Of a stretch of DNA of 64,000 bases, positions 39,747 through 50,080 are shown piece after piece; within the stretch, counting starts at the first letter, position 1; each line of letters begins with the position of its first letter. A model generated the notes under the pieces. The model was not told where the DNA came from. It searched no databases and saw only the letters and a program-made list of their open reading frames with translations. Position numbers and translations under genes: made by a program. The DNA is from an uncultured Fidelibacterota bacterium (GTDB taxonomy: Bacteria > Fidelibacterota > Marinisomatia > Marinisomatales > Marinisomataceae): NCBI GenBank assembly GCA_902629855.1, contig CACOSI010000001.1, positions 155,846 to 219,845 on the forward strand, read 5' to 3'.

Positions 39747-41173
39747 TTTATATATTTGAATCCTCCTCCGAAAGCCAAAATTAAATTTATTCTTTGTTCT
39801 AAGCGAATCTTTTTTATTCCAGCCAATAGGTCGAGATTTTGGTAATACTCATTACTGGCATTTAAAGTTTCTTCAAATGTAATTATACCCATTTCAAATT
39901 CTCTAATACTTGAATCATAAATTTGTTTTGAGGATATAATATTTTCTTCAAATCGTGATAATGTATTTTGAGAAACTAAATCAGCTTGTAAATAATTTTC
40001 TATTTCTTTGTAGGCATTTAATACGCTATTAATAAAATCAAGCATTGCTATTTCTTTATTTGATTTAGCAATCTTTTTATTTGCTACAAGTTTTCCTGCA
40101 TTAAAAATAGGTAGAAAAAGATTTATTCCTTGACTCCAAACAGTGAAATCTTCTTTTAATAGATCTTGAAGCTCATTAGTAGATGTTCCATAAGAGCCAA
40201 CAACATTAAATGTTGGTAGCAATGTTCTTAATGCTTGCTTATCTAGTGCTGAAGATGATAAAAGATTATATTGTTGTGCAATCAAATCGGGTCTTTTTTT
40301 AACTATATCAGCTGGAATTACAGCTTCAAATTCAGGTAAACTATTTGGTAGATTAGGAGAAACGATAAAGTCAGTAGAAGGGTAATACCTATTTAAAGAA
40401 TTTGCCTCCCTTTTTAATGTATTCAATATATTTTTTTTATTTTCAAGGTCAGATCTTGATGAATTTAAAAGAATTTTAGATTGTTGATATGCTTTGTTTG
40501 ATATACTGCCTTTTCTATATCTCAAATCATAAAGATTAAAAAGAACTTCAGCGTTCTCATTTTTCTTTTCAGCATTTTTAACTAATTGTTCAGCCTCAAT
40601 TATAGAAAAATATAACTTTGTTGCTTCAGCAACTAAAGATAACCTCAAAAAATCCTCATAATAATAAATTGATAAATATTGTTGTTTTGATGCCAATCTT
40701 CCTTGTCTAAGCTTACCCCATAGATCAATTTCCCATTGAGTGTTAAGGGAGAGGTTATAATTTTCTTGATTAAATGTATCAACATCATCACTATTTTGCC
40801 CAAATAGTGTTGAGAAAATTGGTGGGAATCCGGCAGTATTTTGCTCTGATTCAGACCCATTTATGCTTCCTGAAAATGTTGGAAATAAATTTGATGTAGA
40901 CAACACGGCACCTTGCTTCGCTTTTCGAGTATTAAGCATTACTTTCTCAATATCAATATTTTTATCTAAAAATGTTGTTAAATATCTATTAAGAATTGGG
41001 TCATTAAAATCCTCCCACCATTTTTCATTTAAATCAATGCTAGAAGCAATTTCTATTTCCCATTTGTCAGGAATACTTATGTTACTTACTTCATTTAAAC
41101 CGATTGTTTTTTTTGATGCACATGAAGTAAAAAAAGAGATTGTTAAAAAGATAAATAAAATTTCCTTACGCAT
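39743..41173 (-). CDS. Outer membrane efflux lipoprotein (TolC/NodT-like)
   Basis: Lipobox FFTSCAS; SLNTQWEIDLWGKLRQGRLASKQ; VIPADIVKKRPDLIAQQYNL; NLFLPIFNAGKL. Confidence 0.92.
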   Translation of the reverse strand: MRKEILFIFLTISFFTSCASKKTIGLNEVSNISIPDKWEIEIASSIDLNEKWWEDFNDPILNRYLTTFLDKNIDIEKVMLNTRKAKQGAVLSTSNLFPTFSGSINGSESEQNTAGFPPIFSTLFGQNSDDVDTFNQENYNLSLNTQWEIDLWGKLRQGRLASKQQYLSIYYYEDFLRLSLVAEATKLYFSIIEAEQLVKNAEKKNENAEVLFNLYDLRYRKGSISNKAYQQSKILLNSSRSDLENKKNILNTLKREANSLNRYYPSTDFIVSPNLPNSLPEFEAVIPADIVKKRPDLIAQQYNLLSSSALDKQALRTLLPTFNVVGSYGTSTNELQDLLKEDFTVWSQGINLFLPIFNAGKLVANKKIAKSNKEIAMLDFINSVLNAYKEIENYLQADLVSQNTLSRFEENIISSKQIYDSSIREFEMGIITFEETLNASNEYYQNLDLLAGIKKIRLEQRINLILAFGGGFKYIK

Positions 41174-41709
41174 TATTTTGACATTAACCTCTCGGAAATT
41201 TTAAATAATAATATTAAGCTAACAGACCACGAAATACTTATAAATAAAATTGAAAATATGCTTTGATCTACAATTGCAGCATTGATTTTTTCACCAGCAA
41301 GATATGCAAGTGGAGCTAGTAAGCCATAAAATCCAATTATGAAGTATCTTCCAATTAAAAATTTCATTGCATGATTAATTTGGGCAGTAAAACCAGCCCA
41401 CATACACAATATCCATATTGGTGCTAAGTTAGGAAACGCTTCAATATTACCATTATATTTAACGACCCCTAAAAGTGAAAAGCTTGAATCAACTACAATT
41501 CCGAAAAAAATTGCTATTAGTATTAATTGTATTTCTTCTTTCAAATGATCTGTGACTATAAGAAAATGAAGAAATAAAAAAATAAATGTTGGAATTAAAG
41601 CGATTAGAGGATCACCATTTGCCCCACTATAAACACAAGAAAACCAAACTATTGTGAAACCAACATAATTTATCATTATGTTTGAATGAGATAGAATTTT
41701 TTTTATCAT
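41173..41709 (-). CDS. DUF2878-like membrane protein
   Basis: Multi-TM; NYVGFTIVWFSCVYSGANG...WILCMWAGFTAQINHAMKFL...YGLLAPLAYLAGEKI. Confidence 0.7.
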   Translation of the reverse strand: MIKKILSHSNIMINYVGFTIVWFSCVYSGANGDPLIALIPTFIFLFLHFLIVTDHLKEEIQLILIAIFFGIVVDSSFSLLGVVKYNGNIEAFPNLAPIWILCMWAGFTAQINHAMKFLIGRYFIIGFYGLLAPLAYLAGEKINAAIVDQSIFSILFISISWSVSLILLFKISERLMSK

Positions 41710-42245
41710 TAATTAAATTTATCTTGAATAGTTTGAAATCTAAAGTCAAAGATTTCATTTAATTGCGGCTTTATGATTAAAGGATGAACTATTAATCTAA
41801 AGGCCTCTAATGGAAGAGCATAAGTAATTTCGTCTATAATCATTACACCACCATCAACTACTTTAAAATAATGTTTATGATGCCAATAACTATAAGGACC
41901 TTTCAGTTGTTCATCTACAAAATATTCGTTTTTTTTATAACTTGAGATAATTGTTCTCCATCTCATTGGGACTCCAAGAATTTTGACTGTATAATCAATA
42001 ATTGCTCCCTCTTTCATTTCAATAGGTTTAGGTGTAATAATATTAAAACCCATTTTTTTTGGAGTTATTTTTTCAAGATTCTCTGGACGAGAAAAAAATT
42101 CAAATACTGTATCGATATCACTGGCTACAAATTGCTCTTTTTTAAAAGTATATATTTTGGGCTGACGTAAGAATGATAGTAAAAATACCATAATCAATAC
42201 AGCGCATACAGAAAGAATTAGTGTTTTTTTTTCAACTTTTATCAT
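41709..42245 (-). CDS. SRPBCC (cyclase/dehydrase-like) family protein
   Basis: FKKEQFVASDIDTVFEFFSRPENLEKITPKKMGFNIITPKPIEMKEGAIIDYTVKILGVPMRWRTIISSY: SRPBCC ligand-binding pattern. Confidence 0.85.
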   Translation of the reverse strand: MIKVEKKTLILSVCAVLIMVFLLSFLRQPKIYTFKKEQFVASDIDTVFEFFSRPENLEKITPKKMGFNIITPKPIEMKEGAIIDYTVKILGVPMRWRTIISSYKKNEYFVDEQLKGPYSYWHHKHYFKVVDGGVMIIDEITYALPLEAFRLIVHPLIIKPQLNEIFDFRFQTIQDKFN

Positions 42246-42251
42246 AAGAAG

Positions 42252-42324
<73 letters not shown>

Positions 42325-42387
42325 TCAATTTGACTGAAAAACTACACAATATTAGTTATTTAATAAACACATAAATATTTATTAGTT

Positions 42388-42996
42388 TTGGAAGTGAAAA
42401 AAATTGTAATTGCATCTTCAAATAATCATAAAATTTCTGAAATTTCATCTCAAATAAATTCGTATTTCAATTCAGTTCTTTCTTTGAGTGATTTTCCGCA
42501 AATTGGAGAAATAATTGAAGATGGAACAACTATCGAGGAAAATTCGTTTATTAAATCGAGGGTTGCGTTTAATCATACCAAGCTACCAGCTGTGGCAGAT
42601 GATACAATCCTAGAAGTTGACTATTTAAATGGAGATCCAGGACTTTTTACTGCAAGATATGCTGGTAAGAATGCTTCTTATTTAGAAAACATGAATAAAC
42701 TATTGAAAAATTTAAGTGGTATTGATAAAAAAAACCGTACAGCTAGATTTAAAACCGTGATTTCGTATGTAGACGGAAAGAATGATTTTCATGTTGAGGG
42801 AGTTTTGGAAGGTAGAATATTAGAAAGCATGACAGGAAGTAATGGCTTTGGCTATGACCCAATTTTTTATTGTTCAAGTCATCATATGTCACTTGCACAG
42901 ATGACTGAATCAATGAAAAACGAAATTAGTCATAGAGCAATAGCGATAAGAAAATTTGTTAATAAAATAAAGTTAATTCTCAATGAAGAAGACTAG
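42388..42996 (+). CDS. rdgB: XTP/dITP (non-canonical purine NTP) pyrophosphatase
   Basis: IVIASSNNHKISEIS; FIKSRVAFNHTKLPAVADDTILEVDYLNGDPGLFTARYAGKNA; GSNGFGYDPIFY; ISHRAIAIRKF. Confidence 0.93.
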   Translation: MEVKKIVIASSNNHKISEISSQINSYFNSVLSLSDFPQIGEIIEDGTTIEENSFIKSRVAFNHTKLPAVADDTILEVDYLNGDPGLFTARYAGKNASYLENMNKLLKNLSGIDKKNRTARFKTVISYVDGKNDFHVEGVLEGRILESMTGSNGFGYDPIFYCSSHHMSLAQMTESMKNEISHRAIAIRKFVNKIKLILNEED

Positions 42997-45900
42997 TTTA
43001 TTCTTAATTGTTTCTACTTCAATTTTATTTTCATCTGAAATGAAAGTTAGCGAAAGGTTTTCAATTGACCCGTTTAAGGATAAATCGAAAATTAATTTTT
43101 CTTTTAATGATATATCTAATTACCCAATAGGCATTTTTGATATATCAAAAAAATATAAAAAATATTCCGTTTATTATAATTTGGATAAACAACTTATCGA
43201 AATTCAGGAAAAAATTTTTAATAAAAAAGTAAACAAGCCATATGTTTCTACGTTTGAAGATTATTTTTCCGAACTTTACTCATTAAATCAAAAATCTAAT
43301 ATTTTAAAACCATTTTCTCTTTCTGCTTCAGATACAACCTATGCAAAGAAAAATGACAGATTTATGGAGCTAGCTAGTATTGATCTTGGTGCACTGGGAA
43401 AGGCATCTTTAAGAGTACAGGGTAATATAAATCTATCTGGTAAATTAGTAAATCAAGACCAAGAGTTAGTTAGGTCATCATATAAAGAGCAAGAAAAAAC
43501 TAATTTTAAGTTTGATCAAAAACAACAATTGAACGTTCAAGGTAAAGTTGGTGAAAGAATCACAGTATCTTTGGACCAGAATTCAGAAAGAGACTTTGAT
43601 TGGGAGAATACTATTAGAGTTGATTACAGGGGAGACGAAGACGATATCTTACAACGATTAGAAATGGGTAATATATCTTTGAATCTACCATCTACTGAGT
43701 TCGTTACTTTCTCAGGACAAAATCAAGGCCTTTTTGGAATTAAATCTTTATCAAAATTAGGTCCTGTTGATATAACAAGTATTGCATCACTTGAAAAAAC
43801 TAAAAAACAGTCTCAAAAATATAAAGGTACTTCTGAGTTAAGTAAAAATGAAATTCAAGACTATGACTTTAGAAAAAATTTATATTTTTTCATTCATGAA
43901 TGGTTTAGAAATGGATCAGACGATATATTATCAGAAAATGGTTTTCAGCTGGCTATTCCTTCATATTACCCACTTGTAAATGGCCTTCATAGTATTGGAA
44001 ATGTGGTTGTAAGAAATTTTGAGCTTTATAAGATTGATGCATCTAATAATCCTCAAGCCGATCCTGGAACTGCCTTTATTGACCCAGAAAACCCTGAGCT
44101 ATTTACAGATAAAAGTAAAGAGGGTACCTATATTAAACTAGAAAGAGGATCGGATTATACAATCAATGAAGATTTAGGTTTCATTAGAATGCAAAGTTCA
44201 CTTCAAAATGAAATTATAGCTGCTCATTTTGAAATTGCAGATAGAACTTCAGGTCAAATAATTCATAAAGTTGGAGCTGATATTGGCGAGATAGGAAATG
44301 ATACTCTGATATTGAAAATGATAAAAGCACAATCATCTCATCCAAACCATCCCGTTTGGGACTTAATGTTTAAAAATGTTTATTCAATGGGGTCTACAAA
44401 TATTGATGCACAAAGTTTGAATGTTCAAATCATTGATAATTTTTCCACTCCAGTTAGTGATAGGACATCAAATGGTAACACTTTTTTAAACTTGTTTGGA
44501 TTAGATAGCTTTAACCAAACAGGTGCAACAAGTCCAGATGAGATAATTGATTATAATAACCCCAATATTGTTAATTTAAAATCAGGTGAAATACATCTTC
44601 CTTCACTACTTCCATTTGTGTCCAGTGAGCAAATTGAAGGTGGTAACGAAAATCAATCATTATTTGAATTTTTGCAACAAGGTAAAATGTATACATCTTC
44701 AAATAGAACAGAATATACAGGTGATTCCAGATTTCTAATCATTGCAGAATATACGAACCCAAAATCATCCATTAGCCTAGGATTTACACTTGTTGAAGGT
44801 AGTGAAGAAATATTTTCTAATGGGGTTAAGTTAGAAAGAGGTAAGGATTATCAGATCGACTATTTTACAGGAATGATTATGCTTAATACGAGTATTTCTC
44901 CAGATACGGACTTAGAAATTACTTATGACAAACATGATCTTGTTACCTTTGACAGAAAAATTATGGTCGGTTCAAGAGCCCAAGTGGATTTTGATGACAA
45001 TTCTTTTATTGGATTAACAGCATTGTATTATGACCAAGATATTGTTAATAAAAAAGTTGAGGTTGGATATGAGCCAATTCAAAACTTTATTTGGGATATA
45101 AATGGTAGGTATGAAAAAGAGCTTGATAATCTATCTGCAAGAATAAGTAAGCTCAGTTTTTTCAACGCAGAAAAAATTTCGAGTATATCAATTGAAGGAG
45201 AAATTGCGCAAGTATTACCAAATCCAAACTCAATTTCTAATCCTCGAACTGGAGATAAAAATGGAGTTGCCTTTATTGATGACTTTGAAGGATCCAAAAG
45301 AGTAACCAACCCTTCTATTTTGAGAAGATTTTGGAATATCTCTTCAGCTCCATTAAACATCAATACTTTGCAGGAATATGATCAAAGAAATCGATTGAAA
45401 ATGCATTGGTATAATCCATATTCACAGGTTTTAACAAATAATATTTGGCCAAACATATCAACTTCTCAAAGAGCTCAAAATATTACAACAGATGTTTTAG
45501 TTTTAAATTATGAACCATCTCTCTATCAATCAGATGTAGAAGCTGATTCACTATGGGCAGGAATTATAACACCAATGTTCATTGGGGATTATGATCAAAC
45601 GCGAACAAGATTTTTTGAAATTTGGTTAAAGGGGGAAGATGGAAATTTAACGATTGATCTCGGAAAAATAAGTGAGGATTATAATGGAAATGGTAGTTTG
45701 AATAATGAGGATATACCTGACGCAGGTCTAGCTTTAGGTAATGGATTCTTAGAAGATAGCGAAGATACTGGTTTAGATGGTTGTTTTGATGAATATGAAA
45801 ATGGTTATGGTGGGTGTTTAGACTTTGAAGGACCTACCTATTCTGAGTATCTTTCAAGTGGAGAAATAAATCTAATTAATGCATTCTCTGATGTTGATCC

Positions 45901-48900
45901 AAATGATCCAAATCATGATGATTGGGATTATATAGAGGGTAGTAATAATTATGAAAAAGTAAATGGTACAGAAGGAAATGGGACAGGAGCTAGAATCCAA
46001 ACTGGAGGTAAATACCCAGATACAGAAGATCTTGATAGGTCAGGATTTTTGGATAGAACAAATGACTATTTTACAAAAACAATATCATTAAATGATTCAA
46101 CATATGTAGCAGGTTCAACTGAAATAGATGGCATTAAAACGGGATGGAGATTGATAAGAATTCCAATTAGTCATTTTGAAAAAATTCAAGATATATCTTT
46201 AAGTGAAATTAAATTTGTTAGATTAGTTGTTTCAGGAGTTACTGAACCCACACAATTACAAATCGCAAAAGTCGAATTAGTTGGTAATTCATGGCAGGAA
46301 CTTGGTACATCAATTGTTGATCAAGAACTTTATACAGCTCAAGACAGTACTTTTGTTGTAACAGTAATAAATGATGAAGATAACCCAGAGTATGTACCTC
46401 CAAAAGGTGTTTTTGGGGAATATGATGAAATAAATGATATAAGGTCAAAAGAGCAATCTCTTGTCCTAAAATTTGATGACTTATCTCCAAATTATAAAGG
46501 TGCCGCAAGAAAAATTATTTCTCTTGATAATAAAAAAGGCCAAAGTTTTTTAATGTACGATAAAATGAAGATGTTTATTTATGGCAATAGTCAAAATGCA
46601 TCAGTAGACCAAACAGATATTAGATTTTTCATAAAATTTGGTAATGGAGATGAATATTATAAATTAACAAAACCAATTTATGATACTTGGGATGAGGAAT
46701 TAAAAAGAAATGAATTAAACCTTGATTTGAATTGGTTAACTGCTCTTAAAAATGAAACATTAGACTCAATATCTTTAATTAATGATGAAGATGTTTTCAC
46801 TGACTCATTAGACTATAAGAGATATAGTTTTTTTGAAAACGATTTTGAATATAAAAAGGTAGAAATAATTGGAAATCCATCGTTATCTAGACTCCAATAT
46901 TTCGAAGTCGGAATTGAAAACCAATCAAATAATCCAATAAATGGTGAGGTATGGCTCGATGAGCTTAGATTAAGTGGCGTTAAAAAAGAATCTGGTACTG
47001 CTGTAAGGATAAAATCAAAATTTAATCTTTCAGACTTAAGCGAATCATCTATTAGTTATATGAGGAAAGATGCTGACTTTCATGTCCTCCAAGAACGAAT
47101 AGGAACAAATCAAACTAATGAAACATTCACTTTTAATAATAATTTTCAATTAGGAAATCTGTTACCTCAAAGATTTGGAATTTCTTTCCCTATTAATACT
47201 AGCTATAATGTAATAAATAATTCACCAAAGTTCTTCCCAGGAACCGATATACGGACAAATGGAGCTGCACCTGATTCGGTAATGGTGAAATCATCAACAA
47301 TTAATATTGGGGGTAAAATTTCTAAGAAAGTAAAATCTGAAAACCCATTTATTAAATATACGTTAGACAATTTGAGCGCAGGATTTAATATTGTAAATCA
47401 AAATAAATCTGATGTGATACTTGAATCTGTCGACATAAGCAGGCTTAATACAAATTTAGATTATAACCTACGATTCCCCTCAGATAATTATGTAGAAGCA
47501 TTCAAATGGACTGAAAAAATTCCATTAGTTGGTAATAAAATAAGTGATACTAAATTCTTTTATACTCCAACAACTTTTGTTACTGGTATAAAAATTAATA
47601 GAAATCTTTCAGAAAAAGTTTCAAGAAGTAATAGAGATTTAATTGAAGATTTTACACTTGGCCTTGAAAGAAAATTTACTATAAACTATAAGGTTTTTGA
47701 TAATACACAGCTGACATATAATAAAAATATAAGAAGTGATATGTCAGATTATAGAGATAAAGTATTAGAGAATTTTAAAGTCGGAAATTTGACAAATTCA
47801 ACTGAATCTTTTTCATATATTTTTAATCCACAGTGGATTGACTGGTTTAAGCCAAATTTCTCCTATAATTCTAACTATAGTTGGAGTAGGCCACTAAATA
47901 GTGTAATAGATGCTGCAAACTTAAATTTAAATTCAAATGCAACTGTAAATTTTTCTATTTCGCCTACTGAAATTATGGAAACTTTTTACACTCCACCATC
48001 ATCAAAGAAGTCATCTGAAAAAACCTCACAAAGAACAAGATCAAGAGGTCTAGCTAGCCTTGACATTGAGGATGAAAAAGATTCTGAAAAAAAAGAAAAT
48101 GAATCGAATAAAAAGAAGGTCCGAGATAATTTTATTCTAGAAAGAATATATGAACAAACTAAAAAAATTGAACCAATGAATATTACAATTTCAAACGTAG
48201 CTAATATTACAGATAATGGCATTAATGGCGATGTACCAATTGCCTATAAGTTTGGTTTTGATAAAGATTTAAATATTGATTCTGTACCTGAAGTTGGGTT
48301 TAATACAGGATCAGATGATATCAAAAAAACATTCACAGCAAGAACTGGGATACGATTTAATCCGCAGACATCACTCACAGTATCTTTTAATGAAAGTATA
48401 TCCTCAAATATCAATGGATATAATATTGATGTTCGATCCATAACAAGAGACTATATATCTTTCGGCAAATATCTAAAAGATGGAATACCTTTTTCAAATT
48501 GGTCTTTAAGAATAGGTGGTCTTGAAAAAATTAACTTTATAAAACCATATGTAAAAAGTATGTCTTTTGAACATGCATTTTCAGGAAAACAAGGCCTTTC
48601 TTGGAAATTTAATGATGGAGTGATACCTAACATCAATTTGTTAAGAATATCATCATTTGAAAATGATTTTGATAATAACTTACAATTTTCAAGAATTTCA
48701 CGATCGTTTACACCTTTAGCAGGCATATCTACATCGTTTAAAAATGGAATATCTACTAACATAAGAGCTAACTTAACTCATACATTAGATGAAGTTCAAA
48801 ATGGCCTTACTTATATAACAGATCAGAATATACTAAGCACAATAACATATAATTTTTCAAAAGGTATAAGATTTGAACTTCCTTTTACTGATCGAAATAT

Positions 48901-49159
48901 TTATTTAAGAAATAATATGAATATTACTCTTAATTTAGATTATTCTCAAAAAAATGAGGAAGGCTCAAAAGACAAAATTAATTTCGCAGAACAAAATTAT
49001 TCAAAAACTAGAAAGGGTATTTTAAGAATTACTTATACATTGACAGATAACGTTACAGGAAGTTTATTTTATGAATATCGAGAAAATGATAATAGGTTAA
49101 CTGGTAGAAGAATTGATAGAGATTTTGGAATAAATATAAATGTTTCTATTAGAGGTTAA
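42983..49159 (+). CDS. sprA: Giant SprA-like cell surface/outer membrane protein (T9SS translocon family)
   Basis: 2058 aa with signal peptide; LGKASLRVQGNINLSGKL...LNVQGKVGERITVSLDQNSERDFDWENTIRVDYRGDEDDILQRLEMGNISL; NGVAFIDDFEGSKRVTNPS; GEVWLDELRLSGV; repeated beta-strand pattern: SprA-family hallmarks. Confidence 0.87.
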   Translation: MKKTSLFLIVSTSILFSSEMKVSERFSIDPFKDKSKINFSFNDISNYPIGIFDISKKYKKYSVYYNLDKQLIEIQEKIFNKKVNKPYVSTFEDYFSELYSLNQKSNILKPFSLSASDTTYAKKNDRFMELASIDLGALGKASLRVQGNINLSGKLVNQDQELVRSSYKEQEKTNFKFDQKQQLNVQGKVGERITVSLDQNSERDFDWENTIRVDYRGDEDDILQRLEMGNISLNLPSTEFVTFSGQNQGLFGIKSLSKLGPVDITSIASLEKTKKQSQKYKGTSELSKNEIQDYDFRKNLYFFIHEWFRNGSDDILSENGFQLAIPSYYPLVNGLHSIGNVVVRNFELYKIDASNNPQADPGTAFIDPENPELFTDKSKEGTYIKLERGSDYTINEDLGFIRMQSSLQNEIIAAHFEIADRTSGQIIHKVGADIGEIGNDTLILKMIKAQSSHPNHPVWDLMFKNVYSMGSTNIDAQSLNVQIIDNFSTPVSDRTSNGNTFLNLFGLDSFNQTGATSPDEIIDYNNPNIVNLKSGEIHLPSLLPFVSSEQIEGGNENQSLFEFLQQGKMYTSSNRTEYTGDSRFLIIAEYTNPKSSISLGFTLVEGSEEIFSNGVKLERGKDYQIDYFTGMIMLNTSISPDTDLEITYDKHDLVTFDRKIMVGSRAQVDFDDNSFIGLTALYYDQDIVNKKVEVGYEPIQNFIWDINGRYEKELDNLSARISKLSFFNAEKISSISIEGEIAQVLPNPNSISNPRTGDKNGVAFIDDFEGSKRVTNPSILRRFWNISSAPLNINTLQEYDQRNRLKMHWYNPYSQVLTNNIWPNISTSQRAQNITTDVLVLNYEPSLYQSDVEADSLWAGIITPMFIGDYDQTRTRFFEIWLKGEDGNLTIDLGKISEDYNGNGSLNNEDIPDAGLALGNGFLEDSEDTGLDGCFDEYENGYGGCLDFEGPTYSEYLSSGEINLINAFSDVDPNDPNHDDWDYIEGSNNYEKVNGTEGNGTGARIQTGGKYPDTEDLDRSGFLDRTNDYFTKTISLNDSTYVAGSTEIDGIKTGWRLIRIPISHFEKIQDISLSEIKFVRLVVSGVTEPTQLQIAKVELVGNSWQELGTSIVDQELYTAQDSTFVVTVINDEDNPEYVPPKGVFGEYDEINDIRSKEQSLVLKFDDLSPNYKGAARKIISLDNKKGQSFLMYDKMKMFIYGNSQNASVDQTDIRFFIKFGNGDEYYKLTKPIYDTWDEELKRNELNLDLNWLTALKNETLDSISLINDEDVFTDSLDYKRYSFFENDFEYKKVEIIGNPSLSRLQYFEVGIENQSNNPINGEVWLDELRLSGVKKESGTAVRIKSKFNLSDLSESSISYMRKDADFHVLQERIGTNQTNETFTFNNNFQLGNLLPQRFGISFPINTSYNVINNSPKFFPGTDIRTNGAAPDSVMVKSSTINIGGKISKKVKSENPFIKYTLDNLSAGFNIVNQNKSDVILESVDISRLNTNLDYNLRFPSDNYVEAFKWTEKIPLVGNKISDTKFFYTPTTFVTGIKINRNLSEKVSRSNRDLIEDFTLGLERKFTINYKVFDNTQLTYNKNIRSDMSDYRDKVLENFKVGNLTNSTESFSYIFNPQWIDWFKPNFSYNSNYSWSRPLNSVIDAANLNLNSNATVNFSISPTEIMETFYTPPSSKKSSEKTSQRTRSRGLASLDIEDEKDSEKKENESNKKKVRDNFILERIYEQTKKIEPMNITISNVANITDNGINGDVPIAYKFGFDKDLNIDSVPEVGFNTGSDDIKKTFTARTGIRFNPQTSLTVSFNESISSNINGYNIDVRSITRDYISFGKYLKDGIPFSNWSLRIGGLEKINFIKPYVKSMSFEHAFSGKQGLSWKFNDGVIPNINLLRISSFENDFDNNLQFSRISRSFTPLAGISTSFKNGISTNIRANLTHTLDEVQNGLTYITDQNILSTITYNFSKGIRFELPFTDRNIYLRNNMNITLNLDYSQKNEEGSKDKINFAEQNYSKTRKGILRITYTLTDNVTGSLFYEYRENDNRLTGRRIDRDFGININVSIRG

Positions 49160-50080
49160 ATGTTTAAATATATAATTATAATATTAATGTTTCTTATATC
49201 ATGCTCCAATGATATTCCTGAAAAAAATATACCTGAATTTGATCAAGACAGTTCATTTAATTTTTTAATCCAACAATGTGAATTTGGACCAAGAAATCCA
49301 GGATCAGTTGGACATAAAAATTTTTCTTTGTTCCTTGAGAAATTTTTAAATGAATTATCACAAAATGTAATTATTCAAGAGTTTGAATACATTGAACATG
49401 TTACAAGTGAAAAAAGGGTCGGTAAGAACTTTATAATTCAATTTAATTCTAATTTAAAAAATCGAATGTTATTGGGTGCTCATTGGGATACGCGTGCTAT
49501 TTCAGAGGAAGATCCTTTGGAAGAAAATAGAAATAAACCAGTTCTTGGTGCAAATGATGGAGCTAGCGGCACAGCAGTTTTAATGGAGCTTGCAAAAATT
49601 TTCTCTAAAGACTCTCCACCAATAGGAGTAGATATAGTTTTTTTTGATGCAGAAGATGTAGGTATTTCTGGACAACCTACTACATATGCTATGGGTTCAG
49701 AATTTTTTTCTAAAAATCTGCCAATAGAAAAACCAGAATTTGGAATAATTGTAGATATGGTTGGTGATAAATATTTGAATATACCTATTGAAAGATATTC
49801 TTATAATATTGATAAGGAAAGAGTTAAAGAAGTTTGGTCTTTGGCAGAAAAATTATCATTACCAGCTTTCAAAAAAACAATAAAATATGAAATTTATGAT
49901 GATCACATTCCACTTTGGGAGAATGCATTAATTCCAACAATTGACATTATTGATTTTGATTATCCAAATATATTTTATAATTATTGGCATACACAAAATG
50001 ACGTACCAGAAAATTGCTCAGCACAAAGCTTAGGTCAGGTTGGAACTTTGTTATTAAATTACATATATGAACAAAATTAA
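49160..50080 (+). CDS. M28-family lipoprotein, glutaminyl-peptide cyclotransferase-like
   Basis: Lipobox FLISCSN; CEFGPRNPGSVGHKNF; LLGAHWDTRAISEEDP...VLGANDGASGTAVLMELAKIF; VFFDAEDVG; YWHTQNDVPENCSAQSLGQVG: QC-like zinc peptidase fold. Confidence 0.85.
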   Translation: MFKYIIIILMFLISCSNDIPEKNIPEFDQDSSFNFLIQQCEFGPRNPGSVGHKNFSLFLEKFLNELSQNVIIQEFEYIEHVTSEKRVGKNFIIQFNSNLKNRMLLGAHWDTRAISEEDPLEENRNKPVLGANDGASGTAVLMELAKIFSKDSPPIGVDIVFFDAEDVGISGQPTTYAMGSEFFSKNLPIEKPEFGIIVDMVGDKYLNIPIERYSYNIDKERVKEVWSLAEKLSLPAFKKTIKYEIYDDHIPLWENALIPTIDIIDFDYPNIFYNYWHTQNDVPENCSAQSLGQVGTLLLNYIYEQN

